Source: Streptomyces formicae (GTDB lineage Bacteria > Actinomycetota > Actinomycetes > Streptomycetales > Streptomycetaceae). Taken from it: a stretch of 64,000 nucleotides of DNA. The stretch is from contig NZ_CP022685.1 in NCBI RefSeq assembly GCF_002556545.1, forward strand, positions 8,162,001 to 8,226,000, given 5' to 3'. The translations under genes and the position numbers were made by a program. The notes beneath the pieces are model-generated. The model was not told the origin of the DNA, did no database searches, and saw only the letters and a program-made list of their open reading frames with translations. This document shows positions 43,789 through 53,822 of this stretch, piece by piece; position 1 is the first letter of the stretch; every line of letters begins with the position of its first letter.

Positions 43789-44591
43789 CAGTGCTGCTCG
43801 CCTTCCTCGAAGAGGGTCGCGGACGGGCCGTCGAGGACGATGTCCCAGCGGTGGCCGAGCGACCATTCCGGCACGGACAGGTCGTGGTCGTAGGCGCAGA
43901 CGAGCCGCTGCCGCGCGGACTCGTCCGTCACCGACCGCAGTACGGGGTCGTAAGGGAAGAGCGGGTCCCCGGGGAAGTACATCTGCGTGACAAGGCGCTG
44001 TGTGAACGCGGTGCCGAAGAGGGAGAAGTGGAGGTGGGCGGGGCGCCAGGCGTTGACGTGATTGCGCCACGGGTAGGCGCCCGGCTTGATCGTCGTGAAG
44101 GAGTACGCCCCCGAGTCGTCGGTCAGACAGCGGCCGAAGCCCGTGAAGTTCGGGTCGAGGGGAGCCGGGTGCTGGTCCAGCTGATGGGCGTACCGGCCGG
44201 AGGCGTTGGCCTGCCACAGCTCGACCAACTGGCCGCGTACGGGCCGCCCTTCGCGGTCCAGGACCCGGCCGCTCACGGTGATCCGCTCGCCGAGCGGTTC
44301 GCCCTGGTGCTGCCGGGTCAGGTCGCGGTCCAGGGCCGTCACGTCGGTGACGCCGAAGGCCGGGCCGCTCAGCTCCACCGCCTCGGGGTCGCGGACCGGT
44401 ATCAGGGGCTGCTCGGGGTGGCGGAAGTGGCTGCTGCGGTAGGGCGGGTAGTCGCGCGGCGGGTGGTTCCCGGGGGTCGCCGCCGACTGGGCCCTGTCGG
44501 CCTCGGCGTCGATCGCGCGCTGGTCGAGGCCGTCGGGCAGAGGCCGGGGCCGGGGCAGGGGCGGGTGCTGGGACTGTGTGGTCGTCGTCAT
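43788..44591 (-). CDS. pcaH: Protocatechuate 3,4-dioxygenase beta subunit
   Basis: A 267-residue catalytic subunit. The Fe3+ ligands are Tyr134 (GRYAHQ), Tyr173 (GAYPWRN), His186 and His188 (AHLHF), spaced exactly as in the Pseudomonas enzyme. It cleaves protocatechuate between the hydroxyls to 3-carboxy-cis,cis-muconate. The ATG at 44591 overlaps the pcaJ stop (ATGA). In S. coelicolor-like operons pcaF lies between pcaJ and pcaH; here it is missing. Confidence 0.94.
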   Translation of the reverse strand: MTTTTQSQHPPLPRPRPLPDGLDQRAIDAEADRAQSAATPGNHPPRDYPPYRSSHFRHPEQPLIPVRDPEAVELSGPAFGVTDVTALDRDLTRQHQGEPLGERITVSGRVLDREGRPVRGQLVELWQANASGRYAHQLDQHPAPLDPNFTGFGRCLTDDSGAYSFTTIKPGAYPWRNHVNAWRPAHLHFSLFGTAFTQRLVTQMYFPGDPLFPYDPVLRSVTDESARQRLVCAYDHDLSVPEWSLGHRWDIVLDGPSATLFEEGEQH

Positions 44592-45259
44592 CGTGTGCGG
44601 CTCCGTGCTGCGGGGAGGGCGATTCCCTCGGGGACGTGGACCTTCGCCGCGGTCTTCGCAGCGATCTCCTCGACCGGGACGCCCGGCGCCAACTCGACGA
44701 GCGCCAGGCCGTGTTCGGTGACGTCGAGTACGCCGAGGTCGGTGATGATCCGGTCGACACACGCCTTGCCGGTGAGCGGCAGCGCACACTCGTCCAGGAT
44801 CTTCGGCGCGCCGTCCTTGGTGGTGTGCGTCATGACGGCGATGACGGTGCGGGCGCCGTGCACGAGGTCCATCGCCCCGCCGATCCCCGTGATCATCTTG
44901 CCGGGGACCGCCCAGTTGGCGAGGTCGCCCCGGGCGGAGACCTGCATCGCGCCCAGGACCGCGACGTCGATGTGGCCGCCGCGGATCATCCCGAAGGAGA
45001 GCGCCGAGTCGAAGTAGGCGGCGCCGGGCAGGACGGTCACGGTCTCCTTGCCCGCGTTGATGAGGTCCGGGTCGACCTCGTCCTCGGCGGGGTAGGGGCC
45101 CACGCCGAGGATGCCGTTCTCGGACTCCAGGACCACCTCGACGCCCGGCGGCAGGTGGTTGGGGATCAGGGTGGGAAGGCCGATGCCGAGGTTCACGTAC
45201 TGGCCGTCGCGCAGCTCCGCGGCGGCCCGCGCGGCCATCTCCTCACGGGTCCAGGCCAT
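44588..45259 (-). CDS. pcaJ: 3-oxoadipate CoA-transferase beta subunit
   Basis: A 223-residue subunit B of a class I CoA transferase. [17 protein letters not shown] and the catalytic Glu motif [14 protein letters not shown], followed by [14 protein letters not shown], are characteristic. It transfers CoA from succinyl-CoA to beta-ketoadipate with PcaI. The ATG at 45259 overlaps the pcaI stop in TGATG. Confidence 0.92.
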   Translation of the reverse strand: MAWTREEMAARAAAELRDGQYVNLGIGLPTLIPNHLPPGVEVVLESENGILGVGPYPAEDEVDPDLINAGKETVTVLPGAAYFDSALSFGMIRGGHIDVAVLGAMQVSARGDLANWAVPGKMITGIGGAMDLVHGARTVIAVMTHTTKDGAPKILDECALPLTGKACVDRIITDLGVLDVTEHGLALVELAPGVPVEEIAAKTAAKVHVPEGIALPAARSRTR

Positions 45260-46014
45260 CAGTTGCTCACCGTCCGCTTCTCGATGCCCTTGTCGGCCGC
45301 CTGCTCGGGGGTGAGCGCGAGGACCCGCTGCACGAAGATCCCGGGCAGGTGCACCTCGTCGGGGTCGAGCGCGCCCGGCTCCACGAGCTCCTCCACCTCG
45401 GCGATCGTCACGCGGCCCGCCATCGCGGCCAGGGGGTTGAAGTTCCGCGCGGACTTGGCGAAGACGAGGTTGCCGTGCCGGTCGCCCCTGGCCGCCCGTA
45501 CGAGGGCGAAGTCGGTGCGGATGCCGTGCTCCAGGACGTACTCCGTGCCGTCGAACGCGCGCACCTCCTTGGGTGGCGACGCCACCTGGACCCCGCCCGC
45601 GCCGTCGTAGCGCCAGGGCAGTCCGCCGTCGGCCACCTGGGTGCCCACGCCGGCCGGGGTGTAGAAGGCGGGGATGCCCGCGCCGCCCGCCCGCAGCCGC
45701 TCGGCGAGGGTGCCCTGGGGGATCATCTCGACCTCCAGCTCGCCGCCCAGGTACTGACGGGCGAACTCCTTGTTGGCGCCGATGTAGGAGCCGGTCACGC
45801 GGGCGATCCGGCCCGCGGAGAGCAGCACGGCGAGTCCGGAGTCCATCGCTCCGCAGTTGTTGGACACCACGTGCAGCTCCGTGACGCCCGCCGTGTGCAG
45901 CGCCCGTATCAGCTCGCCCGGCACCCCGCTCAGGCCGAAGCCGCCGACCGCGAACGACGCGCCGTCCCCGGCGTCGGCCACCGCGTCGGCGGCCGTGGCC
46001 ACCACCTTGTCCAT
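45259..46014 (-). CDS. pcaI: 3-oxoadipate CoA-transferase alpha subunit
   Basis: A 251-residue subunit A. The glycine loop [19 protein letters not shown] and [17 protein letters not shown] are typical of class I CoA transferases. It is the first gene of the pca operon pcaI-J-H-G-B-L, transcribed divergently from pcaV. The palindrome at 46047-46058 lies 33 bp upstream, in the promoter. The start ATG begins [12 protein letters not shown]. Confidence 0.92.
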   Translation of the reverse strand: MDKVVATAADAVADAGDGASFAVGGFGLSGVPGELIRALHTAGVTELHVVSNNCGAMDSGLAVLLSAGRIARVTGSYIGANKEFARQYLGGELEVEMIPQGTLAERLRAGGAGIPAFYTPAGVGTQVADGGLPWRYDGAGGVQVASPPKEVRAFDGTEYVLEHGIRTDFALVRAARGDRHGNLVFAKSARNFNPLAAMAGRVTIAEVEELVEPGALDPDEVHLPGIFVQRVLALTPEQAADKGIEKRTVSN

Positions 46015-46046
46015 CCGTGCGGCCCCCTCTCCTCGTGTCCAATTAA

Positions 46047-46058
46047 TCAGAGCACTGA
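46047..46058. promoter_or_regulatory. PcaV-type operator, site 1
   Basis: TCAGAGCACTGA, arms TCAG/CTGA, in the pcaI promoter. It matches site 2 (TCAGTGCACCGA) at 10 of 12 positions. Confidence 0.65.
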
Positions 46059-46134
46059 CTATTCAGGTGAGAGTAGGAGTTGGCGAAGTGCATGGCAAGA
46101 ACCGGTAATCAGGCGTGCCGAAGCCGGGTATCGT

Positions 46135-46146
46135 TCAGTGCACCGA
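46135..46146. promoter_or_regulatory. PcaV-type operator, site 2
   Basis: TCAGTGCACCGA, a near-palindrome around TGCA, 22 bp upstream of the pcaV start. With site 1 it brackets the divergent promoters. Confidence 0.6.
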
Positions 46147-46168
46147 CAAAAGCACGAAGGAGAATCCC

Positions 46169-46660
46169 ATGGCCGCGGTGGACCTTGCCACCCACCCCGG
46201 GCACCTGGCCCGGCGGCTGCAGCAGGCGCACTACCTCCTGTGGAACACGATGGTCTCCGAGGAGATCACCTCGCCCCAGTTCGCCGTGCTCAACGCCCTG
46301 GTCGCCGAACCCGGCCTCGACCAGCGGACCGTGGGGGAGCGGGTGGGGCTCGACCGCTCGACCGTCGCCGAGGTCATCAGCAGGCTGATCCGGCGCGAAC
46401 TGCTCGACAAGGTCCGCGACCCGGGGGACGGCCGCCGCTATCTGCTGCGGCTCACCGACGAGGGCGGGCGCACGCACCGCAAGCTCACCCTGCGGACGGC
46501 GCGGATGAACCAGGTCTTCCTCGCGCCGCTCTCCGCCGACGAGCAGGGCGTGTTCTTCGATCTGATCCAGCGGGTCGCGGACGCGGCGGAGGGGCTGCGC
46601 AACCCGGGAGAAGACAGGTCGCGCCGGCCGGGCGAACCGGCAACGGCCGCGCGGGGCTGA
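46169..46660 (+). CDS. pcaV: MarR regulator of the pca operon
   Basis: A 163-residue winged-helix MarR protein: the HTH is LDQRTVGERVGLDRSTVAEVI and the wing RDPGDGRRYLLRLTDEG. It is orthologous by position and sequence type to PcaV of S. coelicolor, which represses the pca operon and is released by protocatechuate. The ATG at 46169 follows a GAAGGAG ribosome site; an in-frame upstream start at 46115 would overlap operator 2 and is less likely. Confidence 0.9.
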   Translation: MAAVDLATHPGHLARRLQQAHYLLWNTMVSEEITSPQFAVLNALVAEPGLDQRTVGERVGLDRSTVAEVISRLIRRELLDKVRDPGDGRRYLLRLTDEGGRTHRKLTLRTARMNQVFLAPLSADEQGVFFDLIQRVADAAEGLRNPGEDRSRRPGEPATAARG

Positions 46661-46681
46661 CAGGGCCAGGCCCCCCCGCGC

Positions 46682-47629
46682 TCACGCCTTCGCGTACACC
46701 ACCCACACCTGCCCCTTGGCGAAGGGCAGCGCGGCACCGTCCGCCGTCGTGAACTCCGTGCCGTCCTCGGCCGTCGGCCGCTTCCAGCGCGCGTCGTAGG
46801 CCCTGCCGTCCCGCAGCACCCGCGCTGTGCCCGAGCCCACCGTCTCGCTGAACGGCGACACGTTGCCCGAGCGGTCGTGGAAGCGGGACTCGCGGATCTT
46901 CACGTACTGCACGACGACGGTGGACGCGCTGAGCTCCTTGCCCGCGGACGTACGGGCCCGCTCGCCGTCCATCGCGATGCGCCAACGCCCCTCGTACTCC
47001 ACCCAGTCGAAGGTGAAGCGGGCCGCGGGGAAGCGGACCGTGCGCCGGGTCTCCGGCGTGCCGCCCGCCGGGCGCGGGCCGAACCGGAACCCGGTGCTCG
47101 CGAGCCCGCCCGCGCTCGGCGCGGCCTTCAGGGCGGCGGGACGCAGGAACAGATCGTGCGGTGCGGCCTTGCCGCCGCCCCGGTAGTAGGCGGCGCCGGG
47201 CGCCTTGCCGGGCGGCCGTGCCCGCAGGCGCGCGTCGGCGATCAGCGGGAGGAGCTTGGACTGCGCACCGGAGAACGCGAGCACCGGATCGTCGAACTGC
47301 CGCAGCAGTTCGAGATCCGTCTCGCGCGCGCTGCGCACCGGACCGATCACGTCCGGCACGTGCGAGGCGAAGATCGCCATCAGCCGGCTGAGGCCCGCCT
47401 CCACCTGCTCGACATAGACGACGTCCGCGGCGTCGATGCCGGTCTGCGGGCGCGCGGGACCCACGTTGTCGATCTTCACGGCGAGCACGGTGCCGCCGTC
47501 GCCCGCGCCCGGCGGAGGCTTGCCGTCCGCCCCGCCGTCGGGCTCGATCGTGCAGCCGGACATCAGGGCGGCGAGCGCGATCGCCACCGCCGCCCCGGCC
47601 CGTATCCGCGTGTGCGTCCGCCGTCTCAT
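46682..47629 (-). CDS. DUF3048-family lipoprotein
   Basis: A 315-residue protein with a lipoprotein signal (LMSGC near residue 25, with a basic N-terminus). The remainder is the two-part YerB-like DUF3048 domain: KIDNVGPARPQTGIDAADVV, EQVEAGLSRLMAIFASHVP, IGPVRSARETDLELL. It is anchored outside the membrane; function unknown, though Bacillus relatives are linked to the cell envelope. Lies between pcaV and the FAD oxidoreductase genes and seems to be its own unit. Confidence 0.9.
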   Translation of the reverse strand: MRRRTHTRIRAGAAVAIALAALMSGCTIEPDGGADGKPPPGAGDGGTVLAVKIDNVGPARPQTGIDAADVVYVEQVEAGLSRLMAIFASHVPDVIGPVRSARETDLELLRQFDDPVLAFSGAQSKLLPLIADARLRARPPGKAPGAAYYRGGGKAAPHDLFLRPAALKAAPSAGGLASTGFRFGPRPAGGTPETRRTVRFPAARFTFDWVEYEGRWRIAMDGERARTSAGKELSASTVVVQYVKIRESRFHDRSGNVSPFSETVGSGTARVLRDGRAYDARWKRPTAEDGTEFTTADGAALPFAKGQVWVVYAKA

Positions 47630-47667
47630 GCGGAGGTCCTACCCCGTACCCGCCCGTTCGCAGCGCG

Positions 47668-49461
47668 TCAGCCCAGATCCAGGGCGTTGCGCAGACCGAG
47701 CCGGTAGCGGGTGCGGTCGTGGCGCTTGAGCAGCTCGATCGCGGGGACCCGGTACAACGGGGTGACCGTGCACGGCTTCTGGTCCGAACCGGCCCTCTCC
47801 AGCAGGGCGTTGACCGCCTGACGGGCCGACGCGTTGGCGCCCTCCATCGTCGCCAGGTCGATGTCGACCGAGACGTAGTCGCCGGAGAGGAAGAGGTTGG
47901 GGATCTTCGTGGCGGCCGAAGGGCGGTTGTGCAGGGTGCCCACGGGATGGATGAGGAGCTGGTCCTCGTTGGTCGGGTTCGGGGTGCCGAGGCCGTCGAC
48001 GCCGGGGTCGAGGAACCACGAGTGCAGCTTGCTGTCGCTCAGCACCGTCTTGCCGGTGTCGTTGAGCGCGGCCTTGAGCTGCGCCCACACCTCCTTGGCG
48101 ACCTCGTCCCTGGTGCACTGCTTGGCCGTCTTGCCGTACAGCATGCCGGGCTTGTCCCACTCGGAGATGTCCACCGAAAGGCACTCGACCGCGGCGCCGT
48201 CCCCGTAGTCGGCGGGGAAGTCGCGCTCGGGCCAGTGGCCCGCCTGCGCGATGCCGGTCAGCGACCAGGGCGAGTCGATGCAGTTGAAGTGGCCCTTGAC
48301 CACGGGCGGACGCTCCGTCAGATAGAACTGGATGCCCGTCATCCAGTCCGTCTCCAGCTTGTCGCAGCGCGCCAACTGCGGGTCGGCGGCCTTCAGTTCG
48401 CTGCTCCAGGTCTTGCGCGCGTGCTCCACGGGCATCGCCTGGACGTAGTGGTCGGCGGTGATGTCACGCCGTGCGCCTTGGGGGTCCTCGACCACGGTCT
48501 TGGTGATACGGCCGCCGCCGAACGCCAGCTCGCGCACGGTCCAGCCGATCTTGAACTCCACGCCGAGGGACGTGAGGTGGGTCACCCACGGGTCGATCCA
48601 CGCCTCGTTCGTCGGCGCGTTCAGGATGCGGTCGGGCGGGCCGTCGGCGCCCTGGCCGAGCGCGTTGAGGACGAACGCCTCGCCGAGGGTGCCGACGGTG
48701 CGGGTGCTCGCCACCTCGGCCTTGGTCGCCACGATGTTGCGGGTGACGCCGATCGCGAGGATGCGCTGGTAGTCCTTCGACATCCGCTCGGCGCGCACGA
48801 ACTCCCACCAGGGCGTCGACTCCCAGTCGTCGTCGCGGCGTTCGTCGCAGCTGGTCAGGAAGACCAGGGCGCGGTTCACGAAGTACGCGATCTCGTGGCC
48901 CGGCAGGTTGAAGGCGGTGTCGAGCAGCGCGGTGAGCGCCCGCGCGATGTCGTCGAGCGTCAGCTGCTCCGGCTCGCTGCCCGGCCACGGGATCGGCATC
49001 CGGATGTCCTCGCGGCCGGTGCGCGCGAACGACATCTCGCGGGGTGCGGCGAGGTTGTCCCACACGCCGTTCGCGTTGCCGGGGAAGGGGATGCGCCGCA
49101 TGGTGTCGGGGAGGTTGTGGTAGATCCCCGGGATGAAGCGGAAGCCGTGCTCGCCCGGCAGCGGCTTGCGGTTGCCCTTCGCGCTGTGCGGTACGTCCAT
49201 GCTGCGGGCCTTGCCGCCGAGGGCCCTGCGCTCGTAGACCGTGACGGCGAAGCCGCGTTCGGCCAGTTCGTGCGCGGCGGTCAGGCCCGCCACGCCGCCG
49301 CCGAGCACGGCAACGGACTGCCGCGCGCGCGGGGCCCCGGGAGCGGCCGCCGCCGCGGTCAGCGCCCCCGCCCCCACACCCAGCGCGGCCGCGCCGCCGA
49401 CCGCCGCCGCCCCCGCGACGAACCCCCGTCGCGTACTGCCCTCGGCACCACTGCGCCCCAT
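47668..49461 (-). CDS. Tat-exported FAD-dependent oxidoreductase (phytoene dehydrogenase-like)
   Basis: A 597-residue flavoprotein. STRRGFVAGAAAVGG is a Tat signal; the FAD motif is GGGVAGLTAAHEL at about residue 54 and the closing ATMEGANASARQAV near 560. It belongs to the NAD(P)/FAD amine oxidase-phytoene dehydrogenase superfamily, a branch including hydroxysqualene dehydroxylase-like proteins. Export by Tat means that folding with FAD happens inside first. A CTGAC-GT-GTCAG palindrome lies 26 bp upstream (49487-49498) and may be an operator. Substrate unknown. Confidence 0.85.
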   Translation of the reverse strand: MGRSGAEGSTRRGFVAGAAAVGGAAALGVGAGALTAAAAAPGAPRARQSVAVLGGGVAGLTAAHELAERGFAVTVYERRALGGKARSMDVPHSAKGNRKPLPGEHGFRFIPGIYHNLPDTMRRIPFPGNANGVWDNLAAPREMSFARTGREDIRMPIPWPGSEPEQLTLDDIARALTALLDTAFNLPGHEIAYFVNRALVFLTSCDERRDDDWESTPWWEFVRAERMSKDYQRILAIGVTRNIVATKAEVASTRTVGTLGEAFVLNALGQGADGPPDRILNAPTNEAWIDPWVTHLTSLGVEFKIGWTVRELAFGGGRITKTVVEDPQGARRDITADHYVQAMPVEHARKTWSSELKAADPQLARCDKLETDWMTGIQFYLTERPPVVKGHFNCIDSPWSLTGIAQAGHWPERDFPADYGDGAAVECLSVDISEWDKPGMLYGKTAKQCTRDEVAKEVWAQLKAALNDTGKTVLSDSKLHSWFLDPGVDGLGTPNPTNEDQLLIHPVGTLHNRPSAATKIPNLFLSGDYVSVDIDLATMEGANASARQAVNALLERAGSDQKPCTVTPLYRVPAIELLKRHDRTRYRLGLRNALDLG

Positions 49462-49596
49462 GCCCCGTCCCCCTTACCATCGGTAACTGACGTGTCAGGC
49501 GCAGGAGCCTAGGGTCGAGGTCAGTGGGGCGGAAGGTACGCGCGCGCCGCTTCGAACATTGGCGTGAATGCGTCGCGCGTGGCGTGAGGGTGCGGG

Positions 49597-50667
49597 TCAG
49601 CGCTGTGGCCCGAGCACGTCCGTGAGGTCGTAGCGCACCGGCTCCTCCAACTGGGCGAAGGTGCAGCCCTCCGGGGTGCGGTCGGGGCGCCAGGTGCGGA
49701 AGCGGGCCGTGTGGCGGAAGCGCCGGCCGCCCTCCATGTGGTCGTACGCCACTTCGCAGACCCGTTCCGGGCGCAGCGCCACCCAGGAGAGGTCCTTCTT
49801 GCCCGACCAGCGGCTCGGGGCGCCGGGCAGGCGGGCGCTCTCGTGGGCCGCCTCGTCGGTCCAGGCCGCCCACGGGTGCCCCTGCGTCGACTCCATCCGC
49901 AGCGGCTCCAGCTCCTCGACGAGCTCGGCCCGCCGCTTCATGGGGAACGCCGCACAGACGCCGACGTGCTGCAGGACGCCCCCGTCGTCGTAGAGACCGA
50001 GCAGCAGCGAGCCGACGACGGGCCCGCTCTTGTGGAAGCGGTACCCCGCGACCACGCAGTCCGCCGTGCGGGCGTGCTTGATCTTGAACATGAGGCGTTC
50101 GTCCTGCCGGTAGAGCAGGTCGAGCGGCTTGGCGATCACGCCGTCCAGGCCCGCGCCCTCGAACTGCTCGAACCACCGCCGCGCCACCTCGGGGTCCCTG
50201 GTCGCCGGGGCGATGTGGACGGGGGCCGTGACGCCGGACAGGGCCTGCTCCAGAGTGGCCCGGCGCTCGGTGAGCGGCGTGTCGAGCAGCGCGTCGTCGC
50301 CGAGGGCGAGCAGGTCGAAGGCGACGAAGGAGGCCGGGGTCCGCTCCGCGAGCAGGGCGACGCGCGACTCGGCGGGATGGATGCGCTCCGTGAGCGCGTC
50401 GAAGTCGAGCCGCCCGTCCCTGGCGATCACGATCTCGCCGTCCAGCACGCAGCGTGCCGGAAGCCGCTCCCGCAGGGCGGCCACCAGCTCGGGGAAGTAG
50501 CGGGTCAGCGGCTTGCCCGTACGGCTGCCGAGCTCGACCTCGTCCCCGTCGCGGTAGACGATCGCCCGGAACCCGTCCCACTTGGCCTCGTACTGCATGT
50601 CCGGCGGGATCTTCGCCACGGGCTTGGCGAGCATGGGCTTCACGGGGGGCGTCACCGGCAGGTCCAT
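49597..50667 (-). CDS. ATP-dependent DNA ligase (LigD ligase-type)
   Basis: A 356-residue ligase. Motif I is KWDG at residues 29-32 with Lys29 as the AMP acceptor; DGEIV and the C-terminal OB-fold follow in order. It equals the ligase domain of mycobacterial LigD. ATG at 50667 was chosen as the first codon giving MDLPVTPPVKPML. It is divergent from the LigD-polymerase gene across 96 bp, an arrangement usual in streptomycetes. It probably seals breaks in Ku-dependent end joining; no ku gene is in this window. Confidence 0.92.
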   Translation of the reverse strand: MDLPVTPPVKPMLAKPVAKIPPDMQYEAKWDGFRAIVYRDGDEVELGSRTGKPLTRYFPELVAALRERLPARCVLDGEIVIARDGRLDFDALTERIHPAESRVALLAERTPASFVAFDLLALGDDALLDTPLTERRATLEQALSGVTAPVHIAPATRDPEVARRWFEQFEGAGLDGVIAKPLDLLYRQDERLMFKIKHARTADCVVAGYRFHKSGPVVGSLLLGLYDDGGVLQHVGVCAAFPMKRRAELVEELEPLRMESTQGHPWAAWTDEAAHESARLPGAPSRWSGKKDLSWVALRPERVCEVAYDHMEGGRRFRHTARFRTWRPDRTPEGCTFAQLEEPVRYDLTDVLGPQR

Positions 50668-50763
50668 GATCCGATTCTGCGGCGTATTCGCGTGTATCGC
50701 CCGGTGTGCGGTGAACCGGTAGTGAATGTGCGCTGTGTGTCCGGCCCGCTTAGCGTGGCTCGC

Positions 50764-51795
50764 ATGGGTGCAGCCAAGGGCAAGAGTGCGGCCGTGGAGA
50801 TCGACACGGGGGAGCGGACGGTGCGGCTCTCCAGTCCGGACCGGGTCGTCTTTCCCGAGCGGGGGTTCACCAAGCGGGACCTCGCCGAGTACTTCGTGGC
50901 CGTCGGCCCCGGCATCCTGCGCGCGCTCAGGAACCGCCCCACGACCCTGGAGCGCTACCCGGAGGGCGTGAGCGGCGAGTCCTTCTACCAGAAGCGCGCC
51001 CCGAAGAACCTGCCCGACTGGATCCCGACGGGCACCATCGCCTTCCCCAGTGGGCGCACCGCCGACGAGATCTGCCCGACCGAGGTGGCGGCCGTGATCT
51101 GGGCCGCGCAGTACGGGACGCTCACCTTCCATCCCTGGCCGGTGCGGCGCGAGGACGCCGACCACCCGGACGAACTCCGCATCGACCTCGATCCGCAGCC
51201 GGGCACGGACTACGCCGACGCGGTGCGGGCCGCGCACGAACTCCGCGCGGTTCTGGCCGAGTTCGGGGGACTGGTCGGGTGGCCCAAGACGTCCGGCGGG
51301 CGCGGCCTGCACGTCTTCGTGCCGATCGAGCCGCGCTGGACCTTCACCGAGGTGCGGCGGGCCGCGATCGCCTGCGGGCGGGAACTGGAGCGGCGGATGC
51401 CGGACGCGGTGACGACGGCGTGGTGGAAGGAGGAGCGCGGCGCGCGGATCTTCGTGGACTACAACCAGACGGCCCGCGACCGCACCATCGCCTCCGCCTA
51501 CTCGGTTCGGGCCCGTCCGCACGCCCCGGTCTCCGCGCCGCTGCGCTGGGACGAGGTCGACGACGCCGTCCCCGAGGACTTCGACATCGGCACCATGCCC
51601 GCGCGCTTCGCCGAACTCGGCGACGTCCACGCGGACATGGAGGACCGGGCCCACTCCCTGGACGCCCTCCTCGACCTCGCAGAGCGGGACGAGCGGGACC
51701 GGGACCTGGGTGACCTGCCGTACCCGCCGGAGTACCCGAAGATGCCGGGCGAACCGAAGCGGGTGCAGCCGAGCCGGGCCAGACACGAGGACTGA
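50764..51795 (+). CDS. LigD-type polymerase (primase-like) domain protein
   Basis: A 343-residue archaeo-eukaryotic primase-like polymerase. Metal ligands are in RIDLDPQPG (Asp141 and Asp143), with SGGRGLHVFVPI binding nucleotide phosphate. It matches LigD PolDom enzymes that add ribonucleotides during non-homologous end joining. The ATG at 50764 is the first plausible start. It is separated from the ligase gene, whereas in mycobacteria both domains are fused. Confidence 0.92.
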   Translation: MGAAKGKSAAVEIDTGERTVRLSSPDRVVFPERGFTKRDLAEYFVAVGPGILRALRNRPTTLERYPEGVSGESFYQKRAPKNLPDWIPTGTIAFPSGRTADEICPTEVAAVIWAAQYGTLTFHPWPVRREDADHPDELRIDLDPQPGTDYADAVRAAHELRAVLAEFGGLVGWPKTSGGRGLHVFVPIEPRWTFTEVRRAAIACGRELERRMPDAVTTAWWKEERGARIFVDYNQTARDRTIASAYSVRARPHAPVSAPLRWDEVDDAVPEDFDIGTMPARFAELGDVHADMEDRAHSLDALLDLAERDERDRDLGDLPYPPEYPKMPGEPKRVQPSRARHED

Positions 51796-51858
51796 CCCGG
51801 CCGCCGCGGCGGGACCGACCGGCCGGTGCGGTGCCCCCTCGGCCCGCTCCTTGGAGCG

Positions 51859-53721
51859 TCAGTCCGTGAAATGGGTCAGGACGCCGCCGAGGGACTCCCA
51901 GTCCTTGAGGCCGGGCCCCCACGCCTTGCCGTCCCACCACTTGTGGAACAGCGCCGAGTCGGTTCCCCTGACGAACAGGTCCAGCCGGTTCGGCTCCCAG
52001 GAGACCGCCGAAGGCGAACTCGTGCAGGTTCCGCCGAGGGATTCCCAGCCCTTGACGCTCGGGCCCCACGCGTTTCCGTCCCACCACTTGTGGAACAGCG
52101 CGGAGTCCGTCCCGATGACGAACAGGTCGAGGCGGTTGTTTCCCCATGCGACGGCTGCGGGCGTGCCCTCGCAGGTTCCGCCGAGGGATTCCCAGCCTTT
52201 GACGCCGGGTCCCCACGCGTTTCCGTCCCACCATTTGTGGTAGAGCGCAGAATCGGTTCCGATCACGAACAGGTCGAGCCTGTTCTGTCCCCAGGAAACA
52301 GCCACGGGTTCACTCATGCAGGTTCCGCCGAGGGATTCCCAGCCCTTGACGCTCGGGCCCCACGCGTTTCCGTCCCACCACTTGTGGTAGAGCGCCGAAT
52401 CGGTACCGATCACAAAGAGATCGAGTCGATTCGCGCCCCAGGCAACGGCTTTGGGCTTGGTCATGCAGATTCCGCCGAGCGATTCCCAGCCCTTGACGCT
52501 GGGTCCCCAGGAGCTCCCGTTCCACCACTTGTGGTACGTCGCCGCGTCGGTCCCCGTCACGAAGAGATCGAGCCTGTCAGGCCCCCAGGAAACGGCCTCG
52601 GGCGCACTGGTGCAGATTCCGCCGAGGGATTCCCAGTCCTTGACGCCCGGGCCCCACGCGCTGCCGTTCCACCACTTGTGGAACAGCGCGAAGTCGGTGC
52701 CCCTGGCGAACAGGTCGAGCCTGTCGTGCGCCCACGCCACGGACGTCGGGGCACTGGTGAAGGTTCCGCCGAGGGACTCCCAGCCCTTGACGTTCGGGCC
52801 CCAGGCCCTGCCGTCCCACCACTTGTGGTACAGCGCCGAGTCGGTGCCCGTCGTGAAGACGTCGAGGCGGTCCGACTCCCACGACACCACGGGTCCCGCG
52901 GCGGGCGAGGGGCCGTACATCGCGTGCACGGCGGCGATGTCGTCCGTGCTCAGACCGGTGCGCTGACCGATCGCTGCGCCCTGCACGGTCGGGACGATGG
53001 TGTCCTGGCCGTTGCTGGAGAAGGCGTCCCGGGGGTAGTGCATGATCGAGCCGTAGTCGTAGGGACCCACGTCGTCGCCGTCCGTGATGTGCTGGTCGAA
53101 GTTGTGCTCGAACCCCTGGGTGATGTTGGCCCAGACGATCGTCACGAACTGGTCCCTGTCCTCACGGCTCTGCTCGTGCCACAGGCCGACCGCGTGCCCG
53201 ATCTCGTGAATGCAGTTGCCCGTCGTGCAGCCGGTGCCGAGGGTGATGCTCTGCGATCCGCCCTGACGGCCCACGAAGGAGGAACAGCCGCCGCCCGGCA
53301 CGAAGCGCACGAAGTCGGGGAACTGCGCCTGATTGGCGGGCGTGCGCTGCACGAAGCGCATCCGGGTGCGGGACTGCCAGTGCGCGATCGCGTCGGTCAC
53401 CCGCTGCTGGTTCGGCAGGTTCCCGTCGATTTCGAAGGGCACCAGGGCATTGGGCCAGCGGAACTGCTGTCCGGTGATGACGACAGCCGACTCCGGTACT
53501 TTCCCTTCCGATTCCGCCCGCAATTCCGAGGTGCGGCGCTCGACTTCCGCCACGGTGCCGAGCACGATGTCGCCCTCGAACACGGCGAGTCCGTCGATGT
53601 CCACGTACTGCACCGGCTTGATCTGGAAGCTCGTTCCGTCGATCAGCCCGGTCTTCACGTCCCGCGAGGAGCGGAACTCCCCGTGACCCTCACCGGAAAC
53701 TCGTGACTCTGAAGCAGGCAT
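51859..53721 (-). CDS. Astacin-type metalloprotease fused to a seven-bladed lectin-like propeller
   Basis: A 620-residue protein. The N-terminal half is an M12A astacin: [13 protein letters not shown] at residues 172-183 gives three zinc His and the Glu base, and SIMHYP is the Met-turn. From about residue 277 seven repeats of 49 residues (each with RLDLF...[12 protein letters not shown]...GWESLGG) make a beta-propeller like bacterial PLL fucose-binding lectins. The DNA repeats are 147 bp and highly alike, so they have been homogenised. No signal peptide is seen, although a protease with a glycan-binding part should act outside. Start ATG 53721 with GAGGGGAG ribosome site. Confidence 0.9.
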   Translation of the reverse strand: MPASESRVSGEGHGEFRSSRDVKTGLIDGTSFQIKPVQYVDIDGLAVFEGDIVLGTVAEVERRTSELRAESEGKVPESAVVITGQQFRWPNALVPFEIDGNLPNQQRVTDAIAHWQSRTRMRFVQRTPANQAQFPDFVRFVPGGGCSSFVGRQGGSQSITLGTGCTTGNCIHEIGHAVGLWHEQSREDRDQFVTIVWANITQGFEHNFDQHITDGDDVGPYDYGSIMHYPRDAFSSNGQDTIVPTVQGAAIGQRTGLSTDDIAAVHAMYGPSPAAGPVVSWESDRLDVFTTGTDSALYHKWWDGRAWGPNVKGWESLGGTFTSAPTSVAWAHDRLDLFARGTDFALFHKWWNGSAWGPGVKDWESLGGICTSAPEAVSWGPDRLDLFVTGTDAATYHKWWNGSSWGPSVKGWESLGGICMTKPKAVAWGANRLDLFVIGTDSALYHKWWDGNAWGPSVKGWESLGGTCMSEPVAVSWGQNRLDLFVIGTDSALYHKWWDGNAWGPGVKGWESLGGTCEGTPAAVAWGNNRLDLFVIGTDSALFHKWWDGNAWGPSVKGWESLGGTCTSSPSAVSWEPNRLDLFVRGTDSALFHKWWDGKAWGPGLKDWESLGGVLTHFTD

Positions 53722-53822
53722 CCCGTTCTCCCCTCGGATTCGACTTCACGCCACGCCGCGAAAGGCGCTATTTTGCGGAAAGTAGTGGGGCACCTGCCGA
53801 CCAACAAGGGCTGGGCGAGCGT

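Noticed and set aside
49487..49498. CTGAC-GT-GTCAG palindrome upstream of the FAD oxidoreductase
   Set aside because: Only 5-bp arms and no second copy in the window; kept as a remark in the gene entry, not as a separate feature.
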